A DNA stretch of 46,801 nt, from positions 1-46,801 of the forward strand of contig JBFXAN010000034.1 of NCBI GenBank assembly GCA_050184225.1, written 5' to 3'. The translations under genes were made by a program, and so were the position numbers. Below, in pieces: positions 16,168 to 25,323 of this stretch (position 1 is its first letter; the number at the start of each line of letters is the position of its first letter). This DNA comes from JBFXAN01 sp050184225 (GTDB lineage Bacteria > Chloroflexota > Dehalococcoidia > CAUJGQ01). The notes below the pieces were generated by a model, which worked only from the letters and a program-made list of their open reading frames with translations, was not told the origin of the DNA and made no database searches.

Positions 16168-17847
16168 TTGTCGACATCGAGGATATGGGGACGAGCGACG
16201 GCGCGCCGGCTTTCTCGCCGGCGGACGCTGTTGATTGGCGGAAGCGCCGGCGCCGCGGCCTTGCTGGCCGCCGCCTGCGGGTCGGATGACAGTTCCGACA
16301 GCGGCGCCGCCGGGTCAAGCGCGGGCGCGGCCGCCACGCAGAGCAGCGCGGGAGCGACATCCACGACAGCCGCGCCGTCCGGAAAGCTGTCCGTGGTCCT
16401 TTCCGGTCTGGGGACGCAGGACTACGATCCGGCGGCGGACAAGAATAGCGGCGAGGTGATCGTCAACGCCCACGTCGGCGACGCGCTTGCGATCATGGGT
16501 CCGGAGAAGAACACCTACATTCCTGCCCTGGCCGCGGAGTGGACCACCGCACCCGATGGCATGAGTTGGACCTTCACGATCCGCAAGGACGCAAAGTTCC
16601 ACGACGGCACGACGGTGACGCCGGAGGATGTCAAGTTCAGCCTCGAGCGTTTTACCGATCCGGCATCGAAGCCGGTGAGCGGCGCGCGCCTCGGCCAGGT
16701 GCTCGACGGCATCGTGGTGAACGGCGACGATGTCACGCTCAACCTGAAGCAACCGAACGCGGATCTGGTCGTCTACCTCGCTGCCGGACAGATCACGCCG
16801 CGCGCCGCCGTCGAGAAGGCGGGTGCGGACTTCGGTCAGCATCCGATCGGCGCCGGTCCGTTCAAGTTCGTCTCGGCGGCCAAGGATCAGGAGGTCGTCC
16901 TCGAAGCCTTCACCGAACACTACCGCAAAGTGGCGCCCTTCAAGACGCTGACCCTGCGCATCGTTCCCGAGGTGACCACGCGCCTGGCCGCGCTCCAGAC
17001 CAGTGAGGCCGACGTGATGCTGAACGTCTCCGGTCCGGCGATCCCGGCGATCGAGGGCAACTCCAAGCTGAAGCTGAACCAGGTCGAGAGCACGTCGATG
17101 AACGGTATCGTCTTCGCCGACCTGGTGAACAAGGACACGTACCAGAGCAGCAAGTGGGCCGACCCGCGCATGCGGCAGGCCGTCGCCCATGCGATCGACC
17201 AGAAGCAGCTCGTCGAGAAGATCTACTTCAACAAGGCCGTGCCCGTCGCCGTGCCCTGGGCCGTGCCCGGTATCCCCGGTATCGACCCGTCGCTCAAGCC
17301 GTACGAGTACGACCCGCAGAAGGCGAAGCAATTGCTGGCGGCTGCGGGTCACGCGGACGGGTTCGAGATCGAGATCTATACCTATGCCTCTGCCGCGATG
17401 GCTGGTAATCCGGACTGTGCCCAGGCGATCGGTGGCTACCTGGATAAGGTGGGCATCCGCAACACGGTCAATCCGATCGAGTACGCTACGTTCCTCGAGA
17501 ACCAGCGGGCGAAGCGGTGGGCGGGTACCGGCGCGCTGATGGTCGTGGTCCAGGGCGGCCGCGCCGGCGAAAGCTTCCAGCCGTCGCTCAGTCAGAAGGG
17601 CTCGACGCCCTACTACTATGACCCGGCGCTGGAAGAACTGGCGGACAAGCAGGCCGTCACCGCCGACCCGAAGGAGCGGGAAAAGCAGATCACCGAGCTG
17701 TCCCGCAAGCTGTACGAGCAGCTGCCGAATGTGCCGCTCGTCTCGTCGAACTACATGCAGGGGCTGGGCGACCGGATCCGTGGCTGGGTGCCGCGCGTCC
17801 GCTCCGGGTTCGACCTCGGTATGGAGTACATCGAGCTGAAGGGATAA
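16168..17847 (+). CDS. ABC transporter solute-binding lipoprotein (SBP_bac_5, peptide type)
   Basis: Protein of 559 residues from TTG 16168 (GGGGGAGGG six bases upstream; the frame is open further back without a ribosome site). The signal has a twin-arginine-like SRRRTLLIGG and a lipobox-like LLAAAC with Cys37, so it is probably exported folded by Tat and lipidated. A Ser/Ala/Thr-rich linker follows. The family-5 fold shows LAAEWTTAPDGMSWTFTIRKDAKFHDGTTVTPEDVKFSLER, HPIGAGPFKF and DPRMRQAVAHAIDQKQLVEKIYF. It captures oligopeptides or similar ligands for the permease encoded downstream (18974-22819). The amidohydrolase-like gene lies between the two. Confidence 0.92.
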   Translation: MSTSRIWGRATARRLSRRRTLLIGGSAGAAALLAAACGSDDSSDSGAAGSSAGAAATQSSAGATSTTAAPSGKLSVVLSGLGTQDYDPAADKNSGEVIVNAHVGDALAIMGPEKNTYIPALAAEWTTAPDGMSWTFTIRKDAKFHDGTTVTPEDVKFSLERFTDPASKPVSGARLGQVLDGIVVNGDDVTLNLKQPNADLVVYLAAGQITPRAAVEKAGADFGQHPIGAGPFKFVSAAKDQEVVLEAFTEHYRKVAPFKTLTLRIVPEVTTRLAALQTSEADVMLNVSGPAIPAIEGNSKLKLNQVESTSMNGIVFADLVNKDTYQSSKWADPRMRQAVAHAIDQKQLVEKIYFNKAVPVAVPWAVPGIPGIDPSLKPYEYDPQKAKQLLAAAGHADGFEIEIYTYASAAMAGNPDCAQAIGGYLDKVGIRNTVNPIEYATFLENQRAKRWAGTGALMVVVQGGRAGESFQPSLSQKGSTPYYYDPALEELADKQAVTADPKEREKQITELSRKLYEQLPNVPLVSSNYMQGLGDRIRGWVPRVRSGFDLGMEYIELKG

Positions 17848-17958
17848 CCACCGGCCGTTGTCTCCTTCGAACCTGCACGCGGCGGTCCGTCAAACGCTGA
17901 CGCTGCCGGTGAGGTACGGGGGAGGCTCCGCGCATTCGAACATCGATGGAGAAAACTC

Positions 17959-18957
17959 GTGGTCCGCGTGTTTGACATTGAGTGCGACCTGCCGACGAAA
18001 GAGGCATACGAGTTCCGTGCGGAGCCGTCGGCCAAGGTGGCGCCTGGGTCGGGCGATACCTTCCGTGGCCGCGAGGCGGAAACGGTGTCCGGGCACGGCA
18101 TGGTGAACTATCTCAACATCTTCGGCCCCGGCTACGCCGCCGAAGTGGGCATGTCGCCGGCGGAGTTCGATGAGAAGCGGCGGACGATGGAGCCGGAGGC
18201 GCTCTTCGGCGAACTGCGCCGCCGCCTTGCCGCAAAGGCGATGAGCCTCGACGACTTCGTCGCCCTGTTGCGCCGCGCCGGTGTGGCAAAGGCGTTGGTG
18301 GGTACGGCGCAGCAGCCATCCAACGACTATGTCGTCGATGTGGTGCGGCAGCACCCCGATATGTTCATCGGCTTTGCCCGCATCTCACCGTGGGATGGAA
18401 TGGCGGGCGTCCGCGAGTTGGAGCGGCTGGTTCGTGAAGGCGGCCTGCGCGGGCTGGCGATGGCGCCGTTCCGCGAGCGGATCCCGCCGAACGACCGGCG
18501 CTACTATCCGCTCTACGCCAAGTGTGTCGAGCTCGGCATTCCCGTCCGCCTGCACACCTCGATGTCCTACGCCACCGACCGCGCCTATGACCTCGGCCAT
18601 CCGCGCAACCTCGACGACATCGCGATGGACTTCCCCGAGTTGACCGTGATCGCCGGTCTGGGCGGCTGGCCGTGGGTGCCGGACATGGTCGCGCTCGCCC
18701 GCCGCTATCCCAACCTCTACATCGACACCGCTGCGCATCGCCCTCGACACTTCGCCACCCACGGCTCCGGCTGGGAGATGCTGCTGCAGTTTGGCAACAC
18801 GCTGATCCAGGACAAGGTGATGGTTGGGCTCTCCTGGCTGACGCTGAGCCAGCCGTACGAAACGTTGATCGACGAAGTGATGGCGCTGCCACTGAAGGAC
18901 TCCGTCAAGGAAAAGTGGCTCTATCACAACGCCGCCAGAGTGATGGGTATCGAGTAA
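17959..18957 (+). CDS. Amidohydrolase-2-like protein with altered metal site
   Basis: Protein of 332 residues; GTG 17959 with GGAG eight bases upstream. TIM-barrel of the ACMSD/decarboxylase type: FIGFARISPWDG, GLRGLAMAPFRERIPPNDRRYYPLYAKCVELGIPVRLHTS, LDDIAMDFPELTVIAGLGGWPWVPDMVALARRYPNLYIDTAA and a C-terminal NAARVMGIE. The family normally starts with D-x-HxH; here it reads FDIECD, i.e. Glu-x-Asp. The later His (usually AHxGG) is GLGG, and the final Asp (usually GSD) is missing in VGLSWLT. Only the His in RLHTS remains. The protein may bind another metal, or none. It sits inside the transporter operon, 17 bp before the first ATPase gene. Confidence 0.78.
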   Translation: MVRVFDIECDLPTKEAYEFRAEPSAKVAPGSGDTFRGREAETVSGHGMVNYLNIFGPGYAAEVGMSPAEFDEKRRTMEPEALFGELRRRLAAKAMSLDDFVALLRRAGVAKALVGTAQQPSNDYVVDVVRQHPDMFIGFARISPWDGMAGVRELERLVREGGLRGLAMAPFRERIPPNDRRYYPLYAKCVELGIPVRLHTSMSYATDRAYDLGHPRNLDDIAMDFPELTVIAGLGGWPWVPDMVALARRYPNLYIDTAAHRPRHFATHGSGWEMLLQFGNTLIQDKVMVGLSWLTLSQPYETLIDEVMALPLKDSVKEKWLYHNAARVMGIE

Positions 18958-18973
18958 GTACCACAGATCAGGT

Positions 18974-19978
18974 ATGACAACACCACCGCCGGATGGAGGG
19001 CCGCTGCTTCAGGTGCGCGATCTGCGGACCTACTTCTTCACGCGCGCTGGTGTTGTGAAGGCGGTGGACGGCGTCGACTTCGATGTCGGACGCGGTGAGA
19101 TCGTCGGACTTGTGGGCGAGTCGGGGTCCGGTAAGAGCAACGTCTGTCTCTCGATCTTGAACATCGTGCCGAAGCCGGCGGGAAAGATCGTCTCCGGCCG
19201 GATCGCGCTCGACGGTATCGACCTGCTTGCGCTCAGCGAGCGGGAGATGCGCGGGGTCCGCGGCCGCGATATCTCGATGATCCTGCAGGACCCGCTCTCG
19301 TCGCTGAACCCGGTCTACACGATCGGCAACCAGGTCGGCGAGGCGATCACGGCGCACCGCAAGGTCCAGGGCACGGACCTGCGCTCGCGCGTGATCGGCG
19401 CGCTGACGAAGGTGCACATCCCCGCCGCGCCGGCGCGATTGAAGGATTACCCGCACCAGTTCAGCGGCGGCATGCGCCAGCGCGTGATGGCGGCGATCGC
19501 CGTCAGCTGCGCACCCAAGCTGCTGATCGCCGACGAGCCGACGACGGCGCTGGACGTGACGATCCAGGCCCAGTTCCTCCAGCTGATGCGCGAGCTGCGC
19601 GACAGCAACATGGGCATCCTCTACGTCACGCATGACCTCGGTGTGGTCGCGCAGCTTTGCGACCGCGTGCTGGTGATGTACGCGGGCCGGATCGTCGAGA
19701 GCGGGCCGGTTGAGCAGATCTTCCGCGCGCCCCGACATCCCTACACGGCGGCGCTGATCGGCTCGGTGCCGGTGCTCGGCGGGCAGCGCGGCCGCCTCTT
19801 CCAGATCGAGGGGCAGCCGCCGAACCCGCTGACACTGCCCGATGGCTGCCCGTTCGCGCCGCGCTGCCCCCACGCCGACGATCGCTGCCGCAGCGAAGAA
19901 CCGGTAGAAACCGCCGAACGCCGCTCGACCTTCCGTTGCTGGCATCCTATTCGCGAAGCAGCGGAGTCGCGCGTATGA
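18974..19978 (+). CDS. Oligopeptide/dipeptide ABC transporter ATP-binding protein (DppD/OppD-like)
   Basis: Protein of 334 residues, ATG 18974. All ABC motifs are present: Walker A GESGSGKS (about residue 46), Q-loop LQDPLSSLNP, signature FSGGMRQR, Walker B LLIADEP and switch His in VTHD. The C-terminal extension GCPFAPRCPHADDRC is typical of the oligopeptide/dipeptide ATPases. It pairs with the second ATPase to drive uptake on the inner face of the membrane. Its TGA stop overlaps the next ATG (ATGA at 19975). Confidence 0.95.
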   Translation: MTTPPPDGGPLLQVRDLRTYFFTRAGVVKAVDGVDFDVGRGEIVGLVGESGSGKSNVCLSILNIVPKPAGKIVSGRIALDGIDLLALSEREMRGVRGRDISMILQDPLSSLNPVYTIGNQVGEAITAHRKVQGTDLRSRVIGALTKVHIPAAPARLKDYPHQFSGGMRQRVMAAIAVSCAPKLLIADEPTTALDVTIQAQFLQLMRELRDSNMGILYVTHDLGVVAQLCDRVLVMYAGRIVESGPVEQIFRAPRHPYTAALIGSVPVLGGQRGRLFQIEGQPPNPLTLPDGCPFAPRCPHADDRCRSEEPVETAERRSTFRCWHPIREAAESRV

Positions 19979-21021
19979 CGGCGGTTACTGAGCGCACCAC
20001 GCGCGCCCCGGTTGAGTCCGTCCTCGAAATACGGAACCTGGTCAAGCACTTCCCGCTGCGTCGAGGCATCGCCTTCTGGCAACAGCCGCCAGCGGTGCAG
20101 GCCGTCTCCGGCGTCTCCTTCGCGATCCGACGCGGCACCACCTATGGGTTGGTGGGGGAGTCGGGGTCGGGCAAATCGACGATCGCCCGGATGGCGCTGC
20201 TGCTGGAGTCGCTCACCGCCGGCGACATCCGCTTCGATGGGGAGTCGATCACGAAGCTCCACGGCAAAGCGCTGCGCCGTTACCGCTCGCGGGTACAGGC
20301 GGTCTTCCAGGACCCGAGCAGTTCCTTCAGTCCGCGGATGCGCGTCTCCGAGATCGTCGGCGAGCTGCCGATGCTCCACGAGGGACTGCGCGGCGCCGCC
20401 CAACGGCAGCGTGTCGCCGAGTTGCTGGAGTTGGTCGGGCTGCCGTCCGCCTACGCCCAACGGTTCCCGCATGAATTCTCCGGCGGTCAGCGGCAGCGGC
20501 TGGCGATCGCGCGCGCTATTGCCACCAACCCGGACCTGCTCGTGCTGGATGAACCCGTGTCCGCGCTCGACGTTTCGATCCGGGCGCAGGTGCTGAACCT
20601 GCTCGCCGACCTTCAGGAACGGTTGGGCCTCACCTACCTGCTGATCGCGCACGACCTGGCGATCGTCGAGCAGGTGAGCGACACGGTCGGCGTGCTCTAC
20701 CTCGGCAAGCTGATGGAGGAGTGCCCGAGCGAGGAACTGTCACGCAACCCGCTGCACCCCTACACGAAGGCGCTGCTCTCGGCGGTGCCGCTGCCCGACC
20801 CCACCCGCCGGACGGCGGCGATCCCGCTCACCGGGGAGATCCCGAGCGCGCTGAACCCACCCTCCGGCTGCCGGTTCAATACGCGCTGCCCGCTGGTGAT
20901 GGATGTCTGCCGCGCCGTCGAGCCGCTGCTGATCGAGGTCGAGCCGGGGCACCGCGTGGCGTGCCATCTGGTTACGCCGGAACCGGCCGGCCGGACTCCA
21001 GATGGAGGTGGAACGGCATGA
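19975..21021 (+). CDS. Oligopeptide/dipeptide ABC transporter ATP-binding protein (DppF/OppF-like)
   Basis: Protein of 348 residues. The start ATG 19975 overlaps the upstream stop by four bases; an earlier in-frame ATG (19936) lies deep in the previous gene. Walker A GESGSGKST, Q-loop FQDPSSSFSPRM, signature EFSGGQRQRLAIARA, Walker B LLVLDEPVSALD and H-loop IAHD are intact. The C-terminal Cys-rich segment reads GCRFNTRCPLVMDVC. The N-terminal LVKHFPLRRGIAFWQ and the ASPKR-like insert are as in OppF-type partners. Overlaps the permease gene by ATGA at 21018. Confidence 0.95.
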   Translation: MTAVTERTTRAPVESVLEIRNLVKHFPLRRGIAFWQQPPAVQAVSGVSFAIRRGTTYGLVGESGSGKSTIARMALLLESLTAGDIRFDGESITKLHGKALRRYRSRVQAVFQDPSSSFSPRMRVSEIVGELPMLHEGLRGAAQRQRVAELLELVGLPSAYAQRFPHEFSGGQRQRLAIARAIATNPDLLVLDEPVSALDVSIRAQVLNLLADLQERLGLTYLLIAHDLAIVEQVSDTVGVLYLGKLMEECPSEELSRNPLHPYTKALLSAVPLPDPTRRTAAIPLTGEIPSALNPPSGCRFNTRCPLVMDVCRAVEPLLIEVEPGHRVACHLVTPEPAGRTPDGGGTA

Positions 21022-21935
21022 CACGCTACATTCTCCAGCGCGTCGGCCAGTCGGTGATCACAATCTGGGGCATCAGCATCGTCGTCTTTCTGCTGGCGCA
21101 CTTCAGCGGCGACCCGCTGCTGCTGCTCGTGCCGCCGGAGGCGACCACGGCGGAGGTGGAGCAGATCCGCGAGAGCTACGGCCTGGACCGCAGCCTGCCC
21201 GAGCAATACCTCAGCTTCATGCGCGGCGTCCTGCACGGCGACTTCGGTACGTCGCTCCGCTTCGGCGAGCCGACGCTGCCGCTCGTGCTGGAGCGCGTAC
21301 CGGCGAGCCTGAAGCTGGCCGTCACCGCGATGATGTTATCGCTCGCGGTTGGCCTGCCGATCGGCGTGCTCTCGGCGGCGAAGCCGGGCGGCTTCGTCGA
21401 CCGGTTCGGCAAAGGCTTTGCCATGCTCGGCCAGTCCGTCCCCGTCTTCTGGCTGGGCATCATGCTCATCCTGATCTTTGCCGTCCGGCTGCAAGTGCTG
21501 CCCACCTCCGGCTCAGGCAGCTGGAAATACATCATCCTGCCGGCGGTGACGCTCGGCTGGTACTCAACCTCGGCGATCACGCGCATCACCCGCTCGGCGA
21601 TGCTCGACGTGATGGATGCGGACCATATCCGCCTCGCGACGATCAAGGGCCTGCACCCCTTCACGATTATCACCAAGCACGCGCTCCGCAACGCCGCGAT
21701 CCCGATCGTGACGCTCGCCTCGCTCCAGTTCATCGCCCTCGTCAATGGCGCCGTGGTGACCGAGACGATCTTCGCCTGGCCGGGGATGGGCCGGCTGACC
21801 GTGGACGCGGTCTTCGCCCGCGACTTCCCGCTGGTGCAGACGGCGGTGTTCGTCGCCTCGGTCCTCTTCGTCCTTACCAACCTCGCTGTGGACCTGCTCT
21901 ACGGCGTCCTCAACCCGCGGATCAGCTACGCATGA
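21018..21935 (+). CDS. Oligopeptide/dipeptide ABC transporter permease (DppB/OppB-like)
   Basis: Protein of 305 residues starting at ATG 21018. It opens with the family signature MTRYILQRVGQSVITIWGISIVVFLLAHFSGDP, then an extracytoplasmic region (QYLSFMRGVLHGDFGTSLRF). Five further membrane segments and the EAA-like cytoplasmic loop (ADHIRLATIKGLHPFTIITKHALRNAAIP) contact the ATPase. The C-terminal ETIFAWPGMGRL and FVLTNLAVDLLYGVLNPRI are characteristic. Overlaps the next permease gene by ATGA at 21932. Confidence 0.95.
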   Translation: MTRYILQRVGQSVITIWGISIVVFLLAHFSGDPLLLLVPPEATTAEVEQIRESYGLDRSLPEQYLSFMRGVLHGDFGTSLRFGEPTLPLVLERVPASLKLAVTAMMLSLAVGLPIGVLSAAKPGGFVDRFGKGFAMLGQSVPVFWLGIMLILIFAVRLQVLPTSGSGSWKYIILPAVTLGWYSTSAITRITRSAMLDVMDADHIRLATIKGLHPFTIITKHALRNAAIPIVTLASLQFIALVNGAVVTETIFAWPGMGRLTVDAVFARDFPLVQTAVFVASVLFVLTNLAVDLLYGVLNPRISYA

Positions 21936-22819
21936 GCGCTTCCTCTGCCGTTCTCACCCCGCCGCGCGAGCGCGGAATTCGACTGCCGTCGTTGCTGCGG
22001 GGCGCCCCACTCTTTCCGCTCGTGATGCTGACGGTCGTGATCGGGCTCGGCATCTTCGGACCTTGGATCGCGCCGCACGACCCGCGAGAAGCAGACCTCG
22101 CCCGCTCGCTCGCTCCCCCGGCCTGGGAGGAGGGCGGATCGTGGTCGTATCCGCTGGGCACCGACCAGCAGGGACGGGATATCCTCAGCCGGATCATCGC
22201 CGGCGCGCGCATCTCCCTGATCGTCGGCTTCATGTCGGTGTTCGTCGCCGGCACGATCGGCGCGCTGGTGGCACTGGTCGGCGGCTATTACGGCGGCTGG
22301 CTGGACGCCATCTTTGGCCGGGCGGTCGACACGATGCTGTCGATGCCCTTCCTGATGGTGGCGATCGTGCTCGCCCAGGTGCTCGAACCGGGCATTCGCA
22401 CAATTGTCCTGATCCTCGGCTTCACCTCGTGGGCGATGTACGCGCGCGTGCTGCGCGGCGAGGTGCTCAAGATCAAGGGACAGGACTACGTTGCCCTGGC
22501 CCGGGTTGGTGGCAACTCGACCCTCCGCATCCTCTGGCGCTACATCCTGCCGAACCTGCTCAACACGCTGATCGTCCTCGCGACGCTCCAGCTCGGCACG
22601 ACGATCCTCGCCGAAGCGACGCTCTCCTTCCTCGGCCTCGGCATCCCGCCGCCGAACGCTGCCTGGGGCCTGATGCTGGCCGAGGGCCGCCAGTACGTGA
22701 CCTTTGCCTGGTGGCTGGCCGTCTTCCCCGGCATCGCGATCATGCTCACCGTGCTCAGCGCCAACATGCTCGGCGACTGGCTGCGCGTCCGCCTCGATCC
22801 CAAGCTGCGGCAGGTCTGA
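21932..22819 (+). CDS. Oligopeptide/dipeptide ABC transporter permease (DppC/OppC-like)
   Basis: Protein of 295 residues. N-terminal membrane helix (LFPLVMLTVVIGLGIFGPWIAPHDP) followed by the DppC motif YPLGTDQQGRDILSRIIAGARISL. Later come the EAA loop (GQDYVALARVGGNSTLRILWRYILPNLL) and the family end segment TLSFLGLGIPPPNAAWGLMLAEGRQY. It completes the transporter set: binding protein, two ATPases and two permeases. The CACCAAGACAC palindrome follows 13 bp later. Confidence 0.95.
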   Translation: MSASSAVLTPPRERGIRLPSLLRGAPLFPLVMLTVVIGLGIFGPWIAPHDPREADLARSLAPPAWEEGGSWSYPLGTDQQGRDILSRIIAGARISLIVGFMSVFVAGTIGALVALVGGYYGGWLDAIFGRAVDTMLSMPFLMVAIVLAQVLEPGIRTIVLILGFTSWAMYARVLRGEVLKIKGQDYVALARVGGNSTLRILWRYILPNLLNTLIVLATLQLGTTILAEATLSFLGLGIPPPNAAWGLMLAEGRQYVTFAWWLAVFPGIAIMLTVLSANMLGDWLRVRLDPKLRQV

Positions 22820-22832
22820 CCGAGGGCTACCA

Positions 22833-22893
22833 ACCACCAAGACACAAAGGCACAAAGGCCAAATTGTTCTTGGTGCCTTTGTGTCTTGGTGGT
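22833..22893. repeat. CACCAAGACACAAAGG palindrome
   Basis: Perfect 21-bp arms (22833-22853 and 22873-22893), 19-base loop. It lies right after the last transporter gene, before the alpha/beta hydrolase. A different sequence family from the GTCATCCTGAGCG elements but with the same architecture. Confidence 0.9.
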
Positions 22894-22973
22894 GACGTTT
22901 TCTGGTTGGTTGCGGCTCGATGCGGATCTGTGTCAGCGTAGAGCGGCACGGATGCCGCGCGATGGAGGTGGTC

Positions 22974-23780
22974 ATGCCCTGGGTCGAGATCAACGGTCAG
23001 GATATCTACTACGGAGAAGCGGGGAGTGGCCAGCCGCTCGTATTCCTGCACGGCAATAGCTCGTGTGGCGAGGCGTGGTATCAGCAGGTCGCCCACTTCA
23101 GCGACCGCTTCCACGTCTACACCTACGACAGCGTCAACCACGGTCACTCCTCGAATTCGCCGCGCGACGCCGACGAACCGGACCGGGCGGACGAGCTCGA
23201 CGGCTTCCTCCGCGCGTTTGGCATCGAGCGGCCGGTGCTGATCGGCAACTCGATGGGCGGCAATACACTGCTGCGCTGGGCGATGCGGAACCCGGACGGC
23301 GCAGCCGCGCTGGTCGCCTCCTCGATCGGCGTCCGCACCGGTGACGCCGCGATGCCACCACCGCCGAATCCGATGCCCGAGGCGACGCTGTACGTGCCCG
23401 TCGGCAACTCCTTCACCGAGGGGTTCAAAGACGCGCAGCCGCGGATGCTCGAACGCTACTACCGGATCCGCTCGACGGCGACCCGCCTCGAAGCGCTGCG
23501 CCGTCCGCGCCATCCCTCGCCGACGACGGTCGCCGAGCGCACCGCGATGGAGGAGCGCGCCGGCTCGATCCGCTCGCCGCTGTTGATCCTGACGGGTGAG
23601 TTCGACTTCGCCCTGGAACCGGCTCGCCACCTGCGCGAGCTGGTACCGAGCGCCGAATATCACGAAGAACCGGGCGCGCCGCACAACGCCTACTTCGAGG
23701 TGCCGGACCGGTGGAACGCGACCGTCGACGCCTTCCTCGCGCGAGTGCTCGCGAAGACGGGTGCGGCGCTCCCCGCATGA
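22974..23780 (+). CDS. Alpha/beta hydrolase
   Basis: Protein of 268 residues. ATG 22974 with GGAGGT close upstream. Alpha/beta fold with the oxyanion strand PLVFLHGNSSCGEAW, nucleophile elbow GNSMGG (Ser), acid in LILTGEFDFALEP (Asp) and catalytic His in EPGAPHNAYFE. The order and spacing match C-C or ester hydrolases of the MhpC/haloperoxidase type. No signal peptide, so cytoplasmic. In line with the upstream transporter operon, with a palindrome on each side; the substrate is not inferable from sequence alone. Confidence 0.9.
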   Translation: MPWVEINGQDIYYGEAGSGQPLVFLHGNSSCGEAWYQQVAHFSDRFHVYTYDSVNHGHSSNSPRDADEPDRADELDGFLRAFGIERPVLIGNSMGGNTLLRWAMRNPDGAAALVASSIGVRTGDAAMPPPPNPMPEATLYVPVGNSFTEGFKDAQPRMLERYYRIRSTATRLEALRRPRHPSPTTVAERTAMEERAGSIRSPLLILTGEFDFALEPARHLRELVPSAEYHEEPGAPHNAYFEVPDRWNATVDAFLARVLAKTGAALPA

Positions 23781-23803
23781 TGGCTGCCGGCGAGGTCACG
23801 ACT

Positions 23804-23882
23804 CTGTCATGCTGAGCGGAGCGAAGCATCTCGCCGTCTGTCACACTCACCGCCAGATGCTTTGCTCCGCTCAGCATGACAG
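23804..23882. repeat. GTCATGCTGAGCG palindrome, copy 3 of the GTCATCCTGAGCG family
   Basis: 28-bp arms 23804-23831 and 23855-23882 with one mismatch that would be a G-U pair in RNA; 23-base loop. Its arm differs from the other copies (GGAGCGAAGCATC), but both arms carry the change. Lies between the alpha/beta hydrolase and lyase genes. Confidence 0.9.
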
Positions 23883-23908
23883 GGTGGACCGAATTCGGAG
23901 ACGTGACC

Positions 23909-25294
23909 ATGCAGGATGAGCCGACCAGCCTACGCATCCCCGATCCCGGTATCCGCGCGCTCTTCACCGAAGGGTCGCGCTGGCAGTCGTGGCTCGATGT
24001 CGAGGCGGCGCTGGCGCTCGCGGAGGCGGAGGTTGGTGTCATCCCGCGGAACGCCGCCGAGGTGATCGCGGCGCGCGCGCGGCTGGAGCTGCTCGACCGC
24101 GACGCGATCCGCGCCGGACTCGAGCGTACCGGCCACGCACTCGTGCCGGTGATCTGGGAACTCGATCGGGTTTGTGGACCCGAAGCCGGCGGCTACGTCC
24201 ACTGGGGCGCGACGACGCAGAACATCACCCAGACCGGCCTGCTCCTGCTCGTCCGCCGCGCCCACGAAACGTACCTGCGCCTGCTCGCCGCGATCCTGCG
24301 TACCCTCGCGGACCTCGCCGAACGCACGGCGGACGACCTGCTCCCCGGCCGCACGCACGGGCAGCACGCCGTGCCGTCCACCTTCGGCGGCAAGGTCGCC
24401 GTCTGGGTGGACGAACTATCGCGTCACGTCGAGCGGCTGCGCGGCTGTGAGGGGCGGCTGTTCGTGGCAATGCTCGGCGGCGGCGCCGGTACCCTCGCCT
24501 CGCTCGGGGAGCCGGGGCGGGCCGTCCAGGAGCGGATGGCGGCGCGGCTCGGCCTGACGCCGATGACCGTGCCGGCGCGGACGATCGGCGACCACGAGGC
24601 GGAGTATGTGACGCTGCTCGGCCTGCTCGCGGCGACGTGCAGCAAGATCGGCCGGGAATTGTACGAGCTGATGAAGCAGGAGTTCGGCGAGGTCGAGGAG
24701 CCGGTGCCGCCCGGCACGGTCGGCAGCAGCACGATGCCCCAGAAGCGCAACCCCAAGCTCTGCCAGGACATCATCGCGGCGGCGGCGCAGGTGCGGGCGC
24801 TCGTGCCGCTCGCGCTCGAGGCGATGCAGACCGAACACGAGGCCGACCGCACCACCAGCGTGATGATGAACCGCGCCCTCACAGAGTCCTGTGTGCTCAC
24901 CGGCGACATCCTCCAGCGGCTGTCCGTGCTGCTCGACGGCCTCCAGGTCTTCCCGGAGCGGATGCGCCGCAACCTCGACCTCTCCGGCGGCCTGATCATG
25001 GCCGAGGCGGTGATGCTCAACCTGGGTGCGGTGATCGGCCGCCAGCGTGCCCACGATGTCGTCTATGACGCCGCCCAGGAAGCCGCCACCCGCGGCCGCT
25101 CCTTCCGCGATCTGCTCGCCGAGGATGCGACCGTGCAGAGCCGGCTTTCGGCGGCGGAGATCGATCGCCTGCTCGACCCCGCCGGCTACACGGGCCTCGC
25201 CCCGACGTTCGCGCGAGAGGCGGCGGTGCGGGCGCGGTTCCTGGCGGACGAGATCGATGCGGCGCTCGCCGCGCGGGCGGCTACAGTCGCCTGA
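23909..25294 (+). CDS. Fumarase/aspartase-superfamily lyase (adenylosuccinate lyase / carboxymuconate cycloisomerase-like)
   Basis: Protein of 461 residues from ATG 23909. N-terminal LFTEGSRWQSWLDVEAALALAEAEVGVIP, second conserved region VHWGATTQNITQTGL (His-Thr region), then RTHGQHAVPSTFGGKVAVW and the superfamily signature GSSTMPQKRNP. The signature has Gln where PurB and PcaB usually have His. The length and central sequence resemble 3-carboxy-cis,cis-muconate cycloisomerase more than housekeeping PurB, and no purine genes are near. It would perform a beta-elimination or lactonising step in the catabolic island (inference). Followed 29 bp later by the MBL-fold gene, likely co-transcribed. 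Confidence 0.85.
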   Translation: MQDEPTSLRIPDPGIRALFTEGSRWQSWLDVEAALALAEAEVGVIPRNAAEVIAARARLELLDRDAIRAGLERTGHALVPVIWELDRVCGPEAGGYVHWGATTQNITQTGLLLLVRRAHETYLRLLAAILRTLADLAERTADDLLPGRTHGQHAVPSTFGGKVAVWVDELSRHVERLRGCEGRLFVAMLGGGAGTLASLGEPGRAVQERMAARLGLTPMTVPARTIGDHEAEYVTLLGLLAATCSKIGRELYELMKQEFGEVEEPVPPGTVGSSTMPQKRNPKLCQDIIAAAAQVRALVPLALEAMQTEHEADRTTSVMMNRALTESCVLTGDILQRLSVLLDGLQVFPERMRRNLDLSGGLIMAEAVMLNLGAVIGRQRAHDVVYDAAQEAATRGRSFRDLLAEDATVQSRLSAAEIDRLLDPAGYTGLAPTFAREAAVRARFLADEIDAALAARAATVA

Positions 25295-25323
25295 TTCGGC
25301 GTTCATTTCCATGGGAGGGTGAG

